DNA of 64,000 nucleotides from Methanoculleus formosensis (GCF_025384765.1 NZ_VHLL01000001.1:186001-250000), one strand, 5' to 3'; shown: positions 15,939 to 24,771, numbered from the stretch's first letter. Made by a program: numbers and translations. The notes: generated by a model not told the origin, from the sequence alone.

Positions 15939-17566
15939 GCCGGGACCTCCCGCCGTTCGATCCCCTCACGGGCGAGCGAGACGTGGGTGTGGCCGAAGGG
16001 TGACGTCGCCGGTTCGGTCGCGACCTCCGCGTCCAGCCGGACGTGCGCACCCCGGTTCTCCGGCCGGAGAAGGGCGCACCGGACGATCAGGGACGCCGTG
16101 GTGCACATGTTCCGGACGGTGCAGCATTCGAGCAGGTTCGCGGTCGAGGCGGCGCAGAGCCGCTGGTCCGCCAGCCGCCGGACGTGGCCGAGCGCCGTCC
16201 GGAGGTCGGGGGCGTTCCGGAAGATCCCGGCCTGGCCCCACATCGTGAGTTTCAGGTCCTTTCGGACGTCCGCAGGATTCGCCGCCCCCTCGAAGAAACC
16301 TTCGAGCATCCGGAGCCTCTCGTCGATTGTCCCCTCGTCGAGCCGGCCGCTCCGGGCGGGGGCCTTCCCGGCGAACTCCCCGGCGCGCTTCCCGAAGACC
16401 TGGGTCTCCGCGAGAGCGTTCCCGCCGAGACGGTTTGCGCCGTGCACCCCGCCGGCAACCTCCCCGCAGGCGAAGAGCCCCGGGAGGGTCGTCCGGCACT
16501 CCGGGGTGATCCGCAGCCCGCCCATGATGTGGTGGGCGGTGGGGGCGACCTCCATCGGCTCCCGCCGGATGTCGACGCCGAACGCGAGGAACTGTTCGAG
16601 CATCACCGGGAGCCGGCTCTCGATCGTCTCCGCGGAGAGGTGGGTCACGTCCAGGTAGACGCCGCCCCGGCTCGTCCCGCGGCCCTCCAGCACCTCGGTC
16701 GCGATCGCCCGCGCCACCACGTCCCGGGTGGAGAGTTCCATCCGGTCGGGGTCGTAGCGCTTCATGAACCGCTCCCGCCGCGCGTTCACGAGGATACCGC
16801 CCTCGCCCCGGACGGCCTCCGTCACCAGGCGGCCGCGGGCGTCGTAGGGGTAGACCGCCCCGGTCGGGTGGAACTGGACCATCTCCATATCGATCAGTTC
16901 CGCCCCCGCCCGGTACCCCATAGCGAACCCGTCGCCGGTTCCGGCTGCGGAGTTCGTCGATATATCGTAGACCTGCGTCCCCCCGCCGGTCGCGAGCACC
17001 GTCGCGTCCGCGCGGAAGAGCACGATCTCCCCGTCCCGGTCAAGAGCGATCGCACCGGCGACCGCGCCGTTCTCGTCTTTCACGAGGTCGATGACCGAGA
17101 CCTCCTGGTAGAGGTGCGTATCGGTCGCGTCCAGCCGGTCGAGGAGGGTCATGATCATCTCGTGGCCGGTCCGATCGCCGGCGTAGCAGGTCCGGGGGAA
17201 CCGCTGCCCGCCGAACGGCCGCTGCGCGACCTGGCACTCGTCCGTGACGTCGAAGACCGCGCCCCACCGGACGAGGTCGGCCATCCGCTCCGGCGCTTCG
17301 GTGACCAGCGCGTCCACGAGGGCCGGGTCATTGAGGTATGCCCCGCCTTTCAGCGTATCCTCGCGGTGAACGTCGACCGAGTCCCTGTCGCGCAGTACGG
17401 CGTTGTAACCGCCTTCCGCCATCGTCGTGCACCCGCCTTTGCCGGCGATGGTCTTGGAGACCATGACCACGCCGCCGTACCGGGAAGCCTCGATGGCGGC
17501 CCGCACTCCGGCGCCGCCGCTCCCGACAACCAGCACGTGCGCGTCCACAATCTCGTCTACATGCAT
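15935..17566 (-). CDS. tfrA: Thiol:fumarate reductase subunit A (flavoprotein)
   Basis: 543 residues from ATG at 17566 (MHVDEIVDAHVLVVG). A longer frame begins ten codons upstream but runs into the promoter. The FAD loop is VVGSGGAGVRAAIEASRYG. The covalent-flavin/substrate region includes GGCTTMAEGGYN, the active-site segment QFHPTGAVYP, GRGGVYLDVTH, the conserved HHIMGGL, and GEVAGGVHGANRLGGNAL. It is the fumarate-reducing catalytic subunit that receives electrons from TfrB. The gene is divergent from the aspartate kinase gene, sharing a short AT-rich promoter zone (17567-17626). It acts in the cytoplasm, with no membrane anchor gene alongside. Confidence 0.95.
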   Translation of the reverse strand: MHVDEIVDAHVLVVGSGGAGVRAAIEASRYGGVVMVSKTIAGKGGCTTMAEGGYNAVLRDRDSVDVHREDTLKGGAYLNDPALVDALVTEAPERMADLVRWGAVFDVTDECQVAQRPFGGQRFPRTCYAGDRTGHEMIMTLLDRLDATDTHLYQEVSVIDLVKDENGAVAGAIALDRDGEIVLFRADATVLATGGGTQVYDISTNSAAGTGDGFAMGYRAGAELIDMEMVQFHPTGAVYPYDARGRLVTEAVRGEGGILVNARRERFMKRYDPDRMELSTRDVVARAIATEVLEGRGTSRGGVYLDVTHLSAETIESRLPVMLEQFLAFGVDIRREPMEVAPTAHHIMGGLRITPECRTTLPGLFACGEVAGGVHGANRLGGNALAETQVFGKRAGEFAGKAPARSGRLDEGTIDERLRMLEGFFEGAANPADVRKDLKLTMWGQAGIFRNAPDLRTALGHVRRLADQRLCAASTANLLECCTVRNMCTTASLIVRCALLRPENRGAHVRLDAEVATEPATSPFGHTHVSLAREGIERREVPA

Positions 17567-17626
17567 CTTATTAGTCGGTGCGTTGTATAATACCATAAAG
17601 TAATTGCAGGGGACAAGTGAGCCAGA

Positions 17627-20029
17627 ATGAGGCTTTTAATGAAATTTGGCGGCACTTCCGTCGGGGAGACGGACTGTATCGGGAGGGTCGCGAAGATCGT
17701 AGAATCGCATCGTGCGGCAGGCGACGAGGTTGCGTTAGTGGTATCGGCATGCTCGGGGGTCACCGACCAGATCATCGCGGTGACCGACGAGGTCATAGCA
17801 AGCAAGGAGCAGCCCCGGATCGAGACGTCTCTCGCGCCGATACGGGAGCGGCACATCCGGCTCCTCGAGAGGGCGGCTCCCGACCACGCCCGCGAGGTGA
17901 CCGCGATCATCGATGACCGGCTCACCCGGCTGCAGAACATCCTCACCGCGGTGCACACCCTGAAGGAGCTGACGCCCCGGTCCCGCGACTACATCATCTC
18001 CTTCGGGGAACGGCTCTCCGCCCCGATCATCTCGGCCGCCCTCCGGCAGCGCGGGATCCCTTCGGTCGTCCTCGACGGCGCCGAGGCCGGGATCGTCACG
18101 ACGGGAAATCACGGGGACGCCCGCGCCCTCCCGGTCAGCGCTGAGAACATTCGTGCCCGGGTCGCCCCGCTGCTCGCCGATACCGTCCCGGTGATCATGG
18201 GTTTCATGGGAGCGACCGAGCAGGGCGTCGTCACCACCCTCGGGCGGAGCGGCTCCGACTACTCGGCCTCCGTCGTCGGCGCCGGGATCGATGCCGACGA
18301 GATCTGGATCTGGACGGATGTCGACGGGGTGATGACCTCTGATCCCCGGATCATCAAAGACGCCCGGGTGCTCGACGACATCTCCTACCTGGAGGTGATG
18401 GAGCTCTCCTTCTTCGGCGCGAAAGTCCTCCACCCGCGCTCGATCGAGCCTGCGATGCAGAAGGACATCCCGATCCGGGTCAAGAACTCGTTTAATCCCG
18501 AGGTCCCCGGGACCCTCGTCCTCCGGGACGAGCACCGGGAGTTGCGGGTGGTCAAGGCCCTCGCCCTGATCGAGAAGGTGGCGCTCGTCAACATCAACGG
18601 CGCCCAGATGGTCGGCCGCCCCGGCGTGGCGAAGACGATCTTCTCGGCGCTCGCCGAGCGGGAGGTGAACGTCATGATGATCTCGCAGGGCTCAAGCGAA
18701 GCAAACATCTCCCTCATCATCGACGAGTCGCACCTCGAGGCCGCGATCGCCGCCCTCAACCTGATCGTGAAGCAGGGTGTCGTACGCGAGGTCACCTACG
18801 ACCGGGACGTCGCCGCGCTCGCGGTCGTCGGTGCGGGGATGGCCGGCACACCGGGAACGGGAGGCCGGATCTTCTCGGCGCTCGGCCGGGCCGGTATCAA
18901 CATGATGATGATCTCGCAGGGTTCAAGCGAGGTGAATGTCTCCTTCGTCGTGAAGGGCGGAGACGGGAAACGCGCTCTGCAGGTGCTGCACGACGAGTTC
19001 CGGCTCTCGGAGAACTCGGACGAAGATGCCTGCCGTGCCGGAGAGCATACCTACCGTGAGGCCGGGGTCGATATCGACCTCGAGGCACAGGCGGTCCGGG
19101 CGCTGATCGACTCCCTTGCCTACCAGAGATCCGGCGCGTTCCCGATGCTCGGGAAGGTCGGGCACTTCGCCGGCCTCATCGACTTCGACCCCTATGTCCT
19201 TGCGCTCGCCGTCGACGGTGTCGGCACGAAGATGCTCGTCGCCGACGAGCTCCGCGACTGGAGCACCGTCGGGATCGACTGCATCGCGATGAACGTCAAC
19301 GACCTCTACGTGATGAACCTCGAGCCCGTGGCGTTCGTCGACTACATCGCGACCGACGCCCTCTCGCCCGAGAAGATGGCCCAGATCGGCAAAGGACTGA
19401 ACGAGGGGGCACGCCTCGCGAACATGAACATCGTCGGCGGCGAGACCGCGACCCTCAAGGGGCTCGTGAACGGCCTCGACCTCGCGGGGACGTGTCTCGG
19501 CGCCCAGGAGAAGGGGAAGGTCGTCACCGGCGAGGGGATCGTTCCTGGGGACGTGATCGTCGGCGTCCCCTCGAGCGGCATCCATAGCAACGGCTTAACC
19601 CTTGCCCGCAAGGTCGTCGAGGACTGCGGGTCCTACGAGACCCGTCTCTCGAACGGAAAGACCCTCGGCGAAGAACTCCTGACGCCGACCCGGATCTATG
19701 CCGAGGTGCTCCGGGTGACGGCGGCCTGCGAGATCCACGGGATGTGCCACGTCACCGGCGGCGGCCTCCTGAACTTCAAGAGGCTCAGCGAGTACGGGTT
19801 CTCCATCACCGATCCCCTGGAAGTCCCCGAGATCTTCTCCTGGCTGCAGGAGGCCGGGAAGATCAGCGATGCGGAGATGTACCGGACGTTCAACATGGGC
19901 ATGGGCTACGCCTTCGTCGCCCCGGAGAAGAGCGTCGCCGCGATCCGGGCGATCGTCCCCGACGCCCGGGTGGTCGGCACGGTGACGGAGGAGCCCGGCG
20001 TGCGGTTGAAGGGCGTGGATATCCGGTGA
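17627..20029 (+). CDS. Aspartate kinase-PurM (AIR synthetase) fusion
   Basis: An unbroken 800-residue frame holding two complete enzymes. Residues 1-463 are aspartate kinase: MKFGGTSVGE at the start, TTLGRSGSDYSA, WTDVDGVMTSDPR, and two ACT domains with the repeated MMISQGSSE. From about residue 470 the sequence is PurM, phosphoribosylformylglycinamidine cyclo-ligase: TYREAGVDIDLEA, AVDGVGTKMLVA, NIVGGETATL, GVPSSGIHSNGLTL and CHVTGGGLLNFKR. Between them (19010-19045) there is neither a stop nor any in-frame ATG, GTG or TTG. The parts have normal full lengths. They serve lysine/threonine/methionine supply and purine synthesis, so no shared pathway is evident. A one-base indel joining two adjacent genes remains possible. 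Confidence 0.9.
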   Translation: MRLLMKFGGTSVGETDCIGRVAKIVESHRAAGDEVALVVSACSGVTDQIIAVTDEVIASKEQPRIETSLAPIRERHIRLLERAAPDHAREVTAIIDDRLTRLQNILTAVHTLKELTPRSRDYIISFGERLSAPIISAALRQRGIPSVVLDGAEAGIVTTGNHGDARALPVSAENIRARVAPLLADTVPVIMGFMGATEQGVVTTLGRSGSDYSASVVGAGIDADEIWIWTDVDGVMTSDPRIIKDARVLDDISYLEVMELSFFGAKVLHPRSIEPAMQKDIPIRVKNSFNPEVPGTLVLRDEHRELRVVKALALIEKVALVNINGAQMVGRPGVAKTIFSALAEREVNVMMISQGSSEANISLIIDESHLEAAIAALNLIVKQGVVREVTYDRDVAALAVVGAGMAGTPGTGGRIFSALGRAGINMMMISQGSSEVNVSFVVKGGDGKRALQVLHDEFRLSENSDEDACRAGEHTYREAGVDIDLEAQAVRALIDSLAYQRSGAFPMLGKVGHFAGLIDFDPYVLALAVDGVGTKMLVADELRDWSTVGIDCIAMNVNDLYVMNLEPVAFVDYIATDALSPEKMAQIGKGLNEGARLANMNIVGGETATLKGLVNGLDLAGTCLGAQEKGKVVTGEGIVPGDVIVGVPSSGIHSNGLTLARKVVEDCGSYETRLSNGKTLGEELLTPTRIYAEVLRVTAACEIHGMCHVTGGGLLNFKRLSEYGFSITDPLEVPEIFSWLQEAGKISDAEMYRTFNMGMGYAFVAPEKSVAAIRAIVPDARVVGTVTEEPGVRLKGVDIR

Positions 20030-20131
20030 GGATTCCCCCACCTCTTTTTTGAACCTTCACCGCACCGGCGAGACCCGGCGCAATTCTTATCCTCCGCCAG
20101 CCAGAGAGTACCCGTAAGGGAGCATCGATCG

Positions 20132-21235
20132 ATGGCAGACGTCTATTTCGCCGCCTTAAGGGCACGGGGTCCGCACGAGAGCAAAGCCGCAAAGATCCGC
20201 CGCCTCTTCGATGCGGCCGGGTTCGGCGAGGCGATCCGGCCGGATGACCTCACGGCCGTCAAACTGCACTTCGGGGAGCGCGGGTGCGACACCTACCTCA
20301 ACCCGCTCTTTGCCCGGCAGGTGGTCGATAAGGTGAAAGAACGGGGGGCGCACCCGTTCCTCACCGACACCGCCACCCTCTACGCCGGGAGCCGGGCCGA
20401 CGCCGTCCGGCACACCGTCACCGCGATCGAGCATGGGTTCGCCTACGCGGTCTCGGGAGCCCCGGTCATCATCGCCGACGGTCTTGCGGGCGGCTACTGG
20501 CGGGAGGTCGCGGTCGACGGGCAGCACTTCCAGAAGGTCAGGATCGCGGGGAGCATCCTCGACGCCGACAGCATGCTCGTCCTCTCGCATGTCAAAGGAC
20601 ACGACACTGCCGGGATCGGCGGCGCGATCAAGAACCTGGCGATGGGCTGCGCCCCGCCCGCCGGGAAGGCGGAGCAGCATGCTGCCCGGCCGTGCCTGGA
20701 GAGCGGGAGCTGCATCGGGTGCGGCATGTGCACCCTGGTCTGCCCGCAGGCGGCGATAATGGTCGTCGACGGGCGGGCGAAGTTCAACCCGGAGCACTGC
20801 GTCGGGTGCGGCGACTGCGTGCGCTCCTGCCCCGAAGGGGCGATCGACTTCGACTGGACGACGGAGATCCGACCGTTCCTGGAACGGCTCTGCGAGTACG
20901 CCCTCGGCGCTGTTCGGAGTAAGCTCGGGCGGGTCGGCTACATCAACTTCCTCCTCGACATCACCCCGGACTGCGACTGCGTCTCCTGGAGCGATGCGGC
21001 GATCGTCCCGGACATCGGGATCCTTGCCTCCACCGACCCGGTCGCGATCGACCGCGCGAGTTTCGACCTCGTCAACAGCGAGCAGGGGCTCGCCCGGACG
21101 CACCTTGCGGCGAACCACGCCCCCGGGGAAGACAAGTTCAAGGGGGTCTGGGACTACACGGACGCCGGGTACCAGATTGAGTACGCCGCCCGGATCGGCC
21201 TCGGGGAAGAGGCCTACCGGCTTATCGAGGTGTGA
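20132..21235 (+). CDS. DUF362 protein with two 4Fe-4S ferredoxin motifs
   Basis: 367 residues. The DUF362 core (AVKLHFGERGCDTYLNP, VLSHVKGHDTAGIGGAIKNL) surrounds an inserted ferredoxin domain at about 185-240 with CIGCGMCTLVCP and CVGCGDCVRSCP, enough for two 4Fe-4S clusters. The C-terminal part (DCDCVSWSDAAIVPDIGILA, STDPVAIDRASFDL) is the rest of DUF362. Such proteins are common in anaerobes; no reaction is established. The gene is followed after one base by an iron-sulfur flavoprotein, so the two may pass electrons to each other. That is inference from the operon. Confidence 0.88.
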   Translation: MADVYFAALRARGPHESKAAKIRRLFDAAGFGEAIRPDDLTAVKLHFGERGCDTYLNPLFARQVVDKVKERGAHPFLTDTATLYAGSRADAVRHTVTAIEHGFAYAVSGAPVIIADGLAGGYWREVAVDGQHFQKVRIAGSILDADSMLVLSHVKGHDTAGIGGAIKNLAMGCAPPAGKAEQHAARPCLESGSCIGCGMCTLVCPQAAIMVVDGRAKFNPEHCVGCGDCVRSCPEGAIDFDWTTEIRPFLERLCEYALGAVRSKLGRVGYINFLLDITPDCDCVSWSDAAIVPDIGILASTDPVAIDRASFDLVNSEQGLARTHLAANHAPGEDKFKGVWDYTDAGYQIEYAARIGLGEEAYRLIEV

Positions 21236-21236
21236 G

Positions 21237-21803
21237 ATGGCAGGAAAAGTTGTGCTGCTCTGCGGGAGCCCCCGGCCCCGGGGGAACACCGCACAGGTGC
21301 TCGGGGTGTGCGCAGAAGTCCTCGAGCGCGAGGGTATCGAGACCGAGACCATCACGCTCGCGGGGAAGCATATCCTCTCCTGCACCGCCTGCGGGCTCTG
21401 CAGCAGCGGGGAATGTGCCCTCGACGACGACCTGGGCGAGATCATCCAAAAGATCCGGGAGGCCGGGGGGTTCATCGTAGGAACCCCGGTCTACTTCGGC
21501 ACCGCCCGCGGCGATGTCACGGCGGCCCTGCAGCGGATCGGGATGGTCTCGACGGCGTCCGACTCCTTCCTCTCGCGGAAGGTGGGCGGCCCGATCGCCG
21601 TGGCACGGCGGGGCGGGCATACCGCCACGCTCCAGGAATTGCTGATGTTCTACCTGATGAACGACATGATCGTCCCGGGCTCGACCTACTGGAACATGGT
21701 CTTCGGGCTGGCGCCGGGCGAGGCCGTAAACGACGAAGAAGGGATGAAGACGGTCCGGCGGTTTGCCGAGAACGTCGCGTTCCTGATCAAGAAGTTGCGT
21801 TAG
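21237..21803 (+). CDS. Iron-sulfur flavoprotein (Isf family), third canonical copy
   Basis: 188 residues from ATG at 21237. It has the FMN loop LCGSPRPRGNTAQVL, the cluster motif CTACGLCSSGEC (C-x2-C-x2-C-x4-C) and the flavin segment GTPVYFGTARGDVTAALQRI. It also contains a His-rich turn RRGGHTATLQELLMF, usual in the shorter NADPH-dependent FMN reductase branch. It starts one base after the stop of the DUF362 ferredoxin gene, so the two are an operon. Fold and cofactor are well supported; the substrate is not known. The palindromic repeat copy B lies just after its stop. Confidence 0.9.
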   Translation: MAGKVVLLCGSPRPRGNTAQVLGVCAEVLEREGIETETITLAGKHILSCTACGLCSSGECALDDDLGEIIQKIREAGGFIVGTPVYFGTARGDVTAALQRIGMVSTASDSFLSRKVGGPIAVARRGGHTATLQELLMFYLMNDMIVPGSTYWNMVFGLAPGEAVNDEEGMKTVRRFAENVAFLIKKLR

Positions 21804-21824
21804 TGTGCAGCCCACTGAGATCAA

Positions 21825-21891
21825 CTTACGCGAAGAGCGCGAAGCCGCGAAGGGGGCTTCTTCTCGGATAACCGATCTTCGCGTTCTTCGC
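21825..21891. repeat. Dispersed palindromic repeat, copy B
   Basis: Left arm starts CTTACGCGAAGAGCGCGAAG at 21825; right arm is TCTTCGCGTTCTTCGC ending at 21891. The orientation is the same as in copy A (arms point inward), but the outer GTGAG is degraded. It lies between the flavoprotein and the PCD-like gene, where it could also serve as a transcript end. Confidence 0.7.
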
Positions 21892-21979
21892 ACCTGACGG
21901 AGTTCAAACAACCTGAAAGTCTTCAGGCGTCGGTGCTCCGGGGAATAACCTTTTTCTTCCTCTCCGATGAGGGATCACC

Positions 21980-22327
21980 ATGGATCTTTCGTCTGAGGCG
22001 ATCGTCCCCGATGTCGCGGATACGGCACCGCTGAACCGACGGGAGATCGCCGACCTCCTGCCGGGAGTCCCGGACTGGTCGCTCGAAGACGGGCGGCTTA
22101 CCGCCCGGTTCGCCTGCAAAGGGTTCGATGAAGCGGTGGCGTTCCTCAACGAGATCGCCGCGTTTGCCGCGCGGGAGGACCATCCCCCGGATCTCGGGAT
22201 CCACGCCGCGAGGTTCGTGGACGTCGCCTGGTACACCTACGCCATCGGCGGCCTCTCCAGAAACGACTTCGTCATGGCCGCACGGCTCTCCGAATGGCTC
22301 CGGTACCGGCAGGGCGCGCTCCTCTAG
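21980..22327 (+). CDS. Pterin-4a-carbinolamine dehydratase-like protein with altered active site
   Basis: 115 residues with the PCD fold signature: LPGVPDWSLEDGRLTARFAC, then AFLNEIAAFAAREDHPPDL and AIGGLSRNDFVMAARLSEW. Against ordinary PCDs, where the catalytic histidines sit in HHP and TH, this protein has DHP and TY; by eye only one of three histidines remains. Dehydratase activity on biopterins is therefore doubtful, and methanogens have no biopterin pathway of that type. A role with another pterin such as molybdopterin or methanopterin is speculative. Its stop overlaps that of the thioredoxin gene by four bases (convergent). Confidence 0.78.
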   Translation: MDLSSEAIVPDVADTAPLNRREIADLLPGVPDWSLEDGRLTARFACKGFDEAVAFLNEIAAFAAREDHPPDLGIHAARFVDVAWYTYAIGGLSRNDFVMAARLSEWLRYRQGALL

Positions 22328-22740
22328 TCGGTGCCGAACGCCCGCATGACCCGTGCCTTGATCGCCTCTTTCGGGAGCGCGCCGACCACCCGGTCGACCA
22401 GCATGCCGTTCGCGAAGAACAGGAGCGTGGGTATCGCCGTTACGCTGAAGCTCGCCGCCATGGCGGGGTTCTGATCGACGTTGCACTTGCCGAAGGTCAC
22501 GCTGCCGGCGAACTCACGCGCAAGGTCCTCGATGACCGGGGCCACCATCCGGCAGGGGCCGCACCATTCCGCCCAGACGTCGACGACCAGGGCCGGATGC
22601 TCCCCGAGGATCTTCTGGAGCGCCCCATCGGCGATCTCGATGACGCCGCCCGACGTACCTATGATCCGTTCTTCGAGTTTCCGGAGACGTTCTTCCCGGA
22701 GACGCTGCAGTTCGTCGTCAAGCGGCCTCTCTCCATCCAT
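22324..22740 (-). CDS. Thioredoxin with N-terminal helical extension
   Basis: 138 residues. A charged helical leader (DDELQRLREERLRKLEERI, about residues 8-26) precedes a standard thioredoxin domain with VVDVWAEWCGPCRMVAPVIE (active site WCGPC), KCNVDQNPAMAASF and the cis-proline IPTLLFF. Thioredoxins reduce disulfides in cytoplasmic proteins; the partner reductase could be a plain thioredoxin reductase elsewhere or the fusion at 9433-10617. A leader of this kind is seen in some archaeal thioredoxins and may help dimerise. It converges on the PCD-like gene. Confidence 0.93.
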   Translation of the reverse strand: MDGERPLDDELQRLREERLRKLEERIIGTSGGVIEIADGALQKILGEHPALVVDVWAEWCGPCRMVAPVIEDLAREFAGSVTFGKCNVDQNPAMAASFSVTAIPTLLFFANGMLVDRVVGALPKEAIKARVMRAFGTD

Positions 22741-22830
22741 ATGACGAAGTATGCCGCTCGCTCATATTAAATGATTAGCCCTCTGCCGGGCGCAGGCACC
22801 CGGAGCCGCGCCGGTTCGGGTCGCACAAAG

Positions 22831-22838
22831 GTATATAT
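22831..22838 (+). promoter_or_regulatory. TATA box upstream of tRNA-Met
   Basis: GTATATAT in a GC-rich context lies 37-44 bases before the mature tRNA 5' end, a suitable place for a tRNA promoter with a short 5' leader. A second AT-rich stretch (ATGCATATA, 22852-22860) is closer and could be the actual box. Confidence 0.5.
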
Positions 22839-22874
22839 CCCTCAAAATACAATGCATATACCTCACAGGCCGGA

Positions 22875-22949
22875 AGCGAGGTGGGGTAGTCAGGATATCC
22901 CGGCGGGCTCATAACCCGTAGATCGATGGTTCAAATCCATCCCTCGCTA
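22875..22949 (+). tRNA. tRNA-Met (CAT), initiator type
   Basis: Cloverleaf checks by hand: acceptor AGCGAGG pairs with CCTCGCT, discriminator A at 22949, T stem GATGG/CCATC with loop TTCAAAT, anticodon stem GCGGG/CCCGT with loop CTCATAA, anticodon CAT. The A1:U72 pair and three consecutive G:C pairs (GGG/CCC) at the base of the anticodon loop are the identity marks of archaeal initiator tRNA. CCA is not encoded. A T-rich run at about 22965-22980 follows as a probable terminator. Confidence 0.95.
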
Positions 22950-23325
22950 TGAGAGGCGCTCCCGCGTTTTTGTAATCTTTTGTTCTCCTCCACCGGAGGG
23001 TCTGTTCGGTCGGGATGCCCGGGGTTGCGGTCAGAGATCGGGCAGAAGGCTACGAACTCTCCCGCCTCAGTATTTCGCTAAAACGGTTGAGGTAATCTTT
23101 GAGAGGTCAACTCATCGACCTCTCTTCGTGTTCTCCCGCGTGAGTTAATGAGCGAAGATAACAATATGCTCTCACGCGAAGCCGCGAAGTCCGGGTGCTG
23201 CCGATCCCGTTGTAGGTCGCTATGCGAGGCTGCATAGGTCGATTGCAGGGGCTGAAATTCCCGAAGTACCGGGTCGGGGCAAAAAATTCGTCGCGCCGAA
23301 AAAAGAGTGATTCCGGAACGGCCGC
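22950..23325. other. Non-coding gap after tRNA-Met
   Basis: The 376-base gap contains the tRNA terminator (TTTTTG near 22966), the inverted-topology palindromic repeat copy C at 23121-23187, and an AAAAAA stretch near 23280-23305. That stretch reads as a T tract for the leftward purF transcript, whose stop is at 23326. No open frame with gene-like features was found. Confidence 0.6.
23121..23187. repeat. Dispersed palindromic repeat, copy C (inverted arm order)
   Basis: Here the arm TCTTCGTGTTCTCCCGCGTG followed by AG (to 23142) comes first, and CTCACGCGAAGCCGCGAAG (23169-23187) second. GTGAG and CTCAC thus face the 26-base AT-rich spacer, the opposite of copies A and B. The spacer shares GTGAGTTA and GATAAC with copy D. 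Confidence 0.75.
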
Positions 23326-24762
23326 CTATGTCCGCCCCTTCCCGGCCTTGAAGGTCGAGAGGTCGGACTGGTGGGTGCCAGACACGTAATCCACAATCGA
23401 GTGGCAGCTCTTCTCTCCGTTGATCTCCACCGGGTAGCATCCTGTCAGGCATCCGGTGCAGAGGTTCTGTTCGCCGCACCCGATCGCCTCCACCAGGTCT
23501 TCGAGCGGGATGTAGGTGAGCGACGTCGCGCCGATGCTTTTACGCACCGCCTCGACATCCCGGCCATTCGCGATAAGCTCCGTGCGGGTGGGCACATCCA
23601 CCCCGAGATAGCAGGGGGCGATGATCGGCGGAGAACCGACCCGGAGATGAACCTCGTCGGCCCCCGCATCCCGGATCATGTTCACGATCCGGCGGGAGGT
23701 CGTCCCCCGGACGACGCTGTCGTCGATGAGCACCACCCGTTTGTCCTTCAGGTTTCCCCGAACGGTGTTGAGTTTGATCCGGATCGCCCGCTCGCGCTGC
23801 TGCTGGGTCGGCATGATGAACGTCCTGCCCATGTAACGGTTCTTCATCAGCCCCTCGAGGAACGGGATCCCGGACTCTTTGGCGTAGCCTGCGGCGTACG
23901 CGATCCCGGAGTCGGGAACGGGGCAGACCGAGTCTCCCTCGGTGGGTCTTACATCGTAGAGTTTCTGCCCGATCCGTCGCCGGACGTCGTAGACCAGCGT
24001 CCCGTCCATCACCGAGTCGGCGCGGGCGAAGTAGATGTACTCGAAGATGCAGTACGCCTTCCGGTTCGCGGTCGCGATCTGGGTGGAGGTGAGCCCGGAC
24101 TCATCGATCCGGACGAGTTCACCGGGACGGACGTCGCGGACGAACGTGCCGCCCAGTGCATCGATCGCCACGCTCTCCGACGCGACGATGTAGCCGTTGT
24201 CCAGTTTCCCGATGCAGAGCGGTTTGATGCCGAGCGGGTCACGGAAGGCGTATACGGTATCGTTCAGGAGGGCCACGGTGGCGTAAGAACCGCGCAGCCG
24301 CCGCATGCAGAGCAGAACGGCATCCTCCATACTCTTCGAGGTCCGGAGTGCCTCGGCGATGATGCTCCCCATGATCTCGGTATCGGTCGTGGTGCAGAAG
24401 ATCTGTCCCCGGCGCTCGTACTCCTCACGGAGTTCAGCGGTATTGACCAGGTTGCCGTTATGGGCGATCGAGAGATCGAGCCCCCGATACCGGAAATTGA
24501 ACGGTTGAATGTTCTCCGGGACCTTCGACCCCGTTGTCGGGTAGCGGACGTGTCCGATTCCGGCGTTCCCCGGCAGATCCTGCAGGGTCTGGCTGTTGAA
24601 TACCTCAGCCACGAGCCCCTGGGCTTTGTGCGTGTACAGGGTCGTGCCTTCAAAAGTGGAGATCCCTGCACTCTCCTGCCCCCGGTGCTGGAGAGCGTAC
24701 AGGGCGTAGTACAGCGGAAACGAGACACCGCCAGCATCGACGATGCCAACGATACCACACAT
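23326..24762 (-). CDS. purF: Amidophosphoribosyltransferase
   Basis: 478 residues. Starts MCGIVGIVDAGG, so Cys2 is the N-terminal glutaminase nucleophile and no propeptide is present. The PRPP site is VVLIDDSVVRGTTSRRIVNM, and the C-terminal CTGCLTGCYP with an upstream PCYLGVD gives cysteines like those that bind the 4Fe-4S cluster of the Bacillus-type enzyme. It makes phosphoribosylamine from PRPP and glutamine, the first step of purine synthesis. It follows LSm and L37e on the same strand with nine bases between L37e and purF, a common archaeal arrangement. The PurM domain of the same pathway is at 17627-20029. Confidence 0.97.
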   Translation of the reverse strand: MCGIVGIVDAGGVSFPLYYALYALQHRGQESAGISTFEGTTLYTHKAQGLVAEVFNSQTLQDLPGNAGIGHVRYPTTGSKVPENIQPFNFRYRGLDLSIAHNGNLVNTAELREEYERRGQIFCTTTDTEIMGSIIAEALRTSKSMEDAVLLCMRRLRGSYATVALLNDTVYAFRDPLGIKPLCIGKLDNGYIVASESVAIDALGGTFVRDVRPGELVRIDESGLTSTQIATANRKAYCIFEYIYFARADSVMDGTLVYDVRRRIGQKLYDVRPTEGDSVCPVPDSGIAYAAGYAKESGIPFLEGLMKNRYMGRTFIMPTQQQRERAIRIKLNTVRGNLKDKRVVLIDDSVVRGTTSRRIVNMIRDAGADEVHLRVGSPPIIAPCYLGVDVPTRTELIANGRDVEAVRKSIGATSLTYIPLEDLVEAIGCGEQNLCTGCLTGCYPVEINGEKSCHSIVDYVSGTHQSDLSTFKAGKGRT

Positions 24763-24771
24763 GATGCAACT

